Source: Saccoglossus kowalevskii
Lineage: Eukaryota > Hemichordata > Enteropneusta > Harrimaniidae
DNA length: 20,912 nt
Assembly: GCF_000003605.2 (NCBI RefSeq)
Contig: NW_003108582.1
Coordinates: forward strand, 43,394 to 64,305
Direction of reading: 5' to 3'
Position 1 is the stretch's first letter. Each line of letters opens with the position of its first letter. This document shows, in pieces, positions 18,485-20,912 of this stretch. Position numbers and translations under genes: made by a program. The notes under the pieces are model-generated. The model was given only the letters and a program-made list of their open reading frames with translations, did not search any database and was not told the origin of the DNA.

Positions 18485-18509
18485 CATCTGTCTGTCCATC
18501 TGTCTGTCC

Positions 18510-18556
<47 letters not shown>

Positions 18557-18643
18557 GTCTGTTCCGTCTTTCCATCTGTCTGTCCATCTGTCTGTCCATC
18601 TGTCTGTCCATCTGTCTGTCCATCTGTCTGTCCATCTGTCTGT
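18444..18643. repeat. Compound CTGT tetranucleotide microsatellite with 12-mer CTGTCTGTCCAT blocks
   Basis: About 200 bases. A pure (CTGT)n start is followed by two 12-base units with CCAT (about 18476-18505), then pure (CTGT)n to about 18556, a short interruption (cgtctgttccgtctttc), and six copies of the 12-mer CTGTCTGTCCAT (18572-18643). Long frames open here on both strands only because the unit lacks stops; they are not genes. Confidence 0.95.
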
Positions 18644-18649
18644 TATTAG

Positions 18650-20912
18650 TTGCATTTGCTATGTTAGGTTGGGCACCCCAGAAGGTCTGCTTGGAAATTA
18701 TAGAGGATTAAACAACAACAATTTCTGCTCAAAAATCTACATTTCATTAATAATAATAATAATTTGATAATTTATGTTTCAATATATTGCTTTTAATTGA
18801 CTTTCAATATGTATATTTATAGCGGTATCCAAAATGTGTTAACTGGTATAACGTTTTGATATATTATTTTGATGTTAATTTTGTACTAAATCCTCACTTT
18901 CCTACAGGTCTTTATCAAAATTGTGAAACAAAAATTCAAAAATATGAAAAAAATTTGTTTATTTTTATTTTGTAAAAATATGATGGAAGTTCAAAAGTTT
19001 TAAAAACCCATTTTATTTATATTTTGCTTGGAATTAAATATGTACAAAAGCAATGACAGCCAAAGTACTGATAAATATGCAGAATAAAACATAGACAAAA
19101 ACATTTTTATGTTTTTTCAATTTTTTTTTGAATTTTCATGAAAAATCTATATAAAGTCACAATTTTAATGACAAATTTCAAATTAAAATAAGAAAACTCG
19201 TACATGCTTTGATTTAAAAAAACCAATTAACCGTTTTTCATTGCCAAGTATAAACAACCCAGGGAATGAACGTCATCAGAGAGACCACCAACATGGACAT
19301 TAAACGCATGCCTGTGATACCTATTCAGAATATTACTAATTCCTGGTCGCATTTTTAGTTTTTCCCATAGCCCTCTGTTTAATGGCGGACATTGAATAGT
19401 ATAGGTGGAAGTCTGAAACGCAGTATTCAATAAACTAAGTAAAAAATGGCGTCGCCCACCCGGTAAAATGCTCATTGCCAAGGAGGTACAGGAAAGGAGG
19501 GGCATTGAAAAGCAACCAAAGGATGCCGCTAAGTAATAAACGTCAAATTGTGGGGACTTGTTTAATGGTAGGCAAACAGATTGCTTTCTTCGTTAATGTC
19601 TGAGTCCATTGATAAATTTGTCGTTATTAATATACCGATCCATATTGTATGGGTATAGCGGTTGGTGTCTCTTTCCTATTGTCTGCTTGTGTACTTAAAG
19701 GTATAAATATACACCTTTCAGATCAGAATTTAATGTAATTTACTGCTGCAGGCTATTTTTTATATTATTTTTTTTTTTTGTGGTTGTGTCGTCACCCAAA
19801 CAGTGGTTAATGTGGGTGATGGCTTTGTTTTCTCTATAATTGTGTTATTTATCCAGAATGAAGAAAATGAGTTAGAAAGTCATGAATTGTCATGTTTTCT
19901 CGTTTTAAAGTACAGATTTTTTCATTTGGCTGCATACAAATTCTTAAAAGGAAACGTGTATGTTGCGTCACTTTTTGATGCGGTGAAAAGAAATTTCTTG
20001 TTCCTTTTTTTATTTTAAATAAAGACTGAAATAGAAATAATGCAATAAATTTTCCATGAATCATGACTAGTAGTACTGTTTACATTTTAAGCTAGTTAGT
20101 TTTTTGAATAGTTTGTATGTGAGTGTTTCAATTACTACATCAGCTCATCAATGATCGTTGAAAAGGAAAAAAAAAAAAAAAAAAAAGGAAGACGATCTAA
20201 TTGTACTTGGAAGAAAATAACCAAAATTATCAATTCAGCGCATGTTTTCAGTATGTACCCTGGCATTTCAGGGACGATTCATACATGACTGACAATTTGG
20301 TGGGTTTATATATATTTGCTTAACGAGCAGAGAAAAAAAAAACCATGTGGAGAGAGGCAAGGCAGATTTCATTGCTTCCTAATAGTGTAATATAGCCGAT
20401 TTGTTGGACTCTGTCAATCAGTTGAGGTTTAGGGTGATTGGCAGCTCGTTGAGATGCTTATCTGTTGTATGTAATTGGGTAATTCTGTACCAGCTCTTTG
20501 TTCGCCATTGTAACATGCCCAGTCTAATGTACTCCAAAGGCATTTGTTCCACTCGCATAATTAGCTTTAGTCATGGGTTCCCTTTTGGGGGGGCCTCTCT
20601 TTTTGTATCCGCCCCTCTCATTACAGCCTCAAACTGCTATGTGTATATATGCACAGCTATCGTAGTTGTTTTCTCAAATTTGATGCTTTTTTTTTTTTTT
20701 TTTACCCCACTCTCAAATGTTGAACAATGGAATGGTGATAAATCCAGTCCCAAGTTAAAACATGCTGATAGTCTACAAACAATGGCCCCTTATTTTTGAA
20801 AATAAACCATTGTGTCTGTGGGGAGGAAAAACCCCTGTCGGAGGATGAGCTGAAAACATGAAAAATAAAGGGAAATTTGATTTGAATGATCTCTGTTTAT
20901 CACAGCTAGGTT
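18650..20912. other. Anonymous AT-rich non-coding stretch to the window end
   Basis: It holds an (AAT)n-like microsatellite near 18749-18763, long A and T tracts (A-rich at 20166-20186, T-rich at 20683-20703), and no recognisable gene. A less AT-rich segment at 19227-19505 is open on the minus strand for 92 codons but matches nothing known. The 132-codon plus-strand frame at 20401-20799 runs through a poly-T tract and starts at TTG; I regard it as chance. AATAAA hexamers lie at 20801 and 20864. Confidence 0.5.
20801..20835 (+). terminator. Possible polyadenylation signal region
   Basis: AATAAA at 20801-20806 is followed within 10 bases by a GT/G-rich stretch (TTGTGTCTGTGGGG), the usual hexamer plus GU-rich downstream element layout, and a second AATAAA lies at 20864-20869. 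AATAAA is frequent by chance in AT-rich DNA and no coding exon is recognised just upstream, so confidence is low. Confidence 0.2.

Noticed and set aside
18381-18767. Long Cys/Leu/Ser/Val and Asp/Arg/Gln/Thr repeat proteins on both strands
   Set aside because: They are translations of the stop-free CTGT microsatellite in several frames, with no independent start, family motif or context.
20401-20799. 132-codon plus-strand frame containing GSSLRCLSVVC, resembling GSHLQCLSVHC of the human MN1 C-terminal exon
   Set aside because: Similarity is limited to 11 residues. The following residues do not match the MN1 tail, the nearest acceptor (GGCAG, 20444) opens a different frame with an early stop, and the frame runs through poly-T.
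1-20912. Search for tRNA/rRNA genes, CRISPR arrays and bacterial-type operons
   Set aside because: None seen. The window is eukaryotic in character, and no B-box GGTTCGAATCC-type tRNA signature or spaced direct-repeat array was found.

Overview
This is a eukaryotic, almost certainly invertebrate metazoan, nuclear window. It is AT-rich outside one long coding block, has many homopolymer tracts, a large tetranucleotide microsatellite, and a decayed LINE fragment of the CR1/L2/Jockey type at the left end. The data do not separate a mollusc, brachiopod, annelid, hemichordate, echinoderm or amphioxus-like source.

The one gene I can name is at 6241-10591 on the + strand. It is an ortholog of MN1 (meningioma 1 / MN1 proto-oncogene), a transcriptional co-regulator best known from vertebrates. 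Most of the protein is low-complexity (Q, N, P, S, H, G). Three islands match human MN1 as I remember it: an ALSAAC-R/Q-NMI island, the invariant HPLEILQAQIQLQRQQF helix, and a WYMP...PWE segment. As in human MN1, almost the whole protein lies in one giant exon. That exon ends at a GT donor (10592) at nearly the same place, 8 residues after PWE here and 10 in human.

The MN1 block does not read in one frame. It is frame 1 to about 8937, frame 0 from 8889 to 9407, then frame 1 again to the donor. The conserved islands show that each frame is the right one in its own section. The first change is -1. It falls where a GTTAAAC heptamer sits in register 12 bases before the frame-1 stop, with a 6-bp hairpin 10 bases downstream. 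The second change is +1, at an ACG-TAG stop. Two compensating sequence or assembly indels are the simplest explanation. Programmed frameshifting at the first site is the exciting alternative.

Layout: 1-440 LINE remnant (- strand); 440-5650 mostly anonymous non-coding DNA with a possible leftward YY1-type promoter/start near 2755 and several C/G homopolymers; 5650-6240 probable MN1 promoter and 5' UTR (NRF1-like site, two short uORFs, possible 5' intron); 6241-10591 MN1 giant exon; 10592-20912 probably MN1 intron 1 and flank, with a G-quadruplex-prone block, short repeats, a compound CTGT microsatellite and a possible piggyBac-like end. I found no recognisable MN1 C-terminal exon, so it probably lies beyond the window or has diverged.
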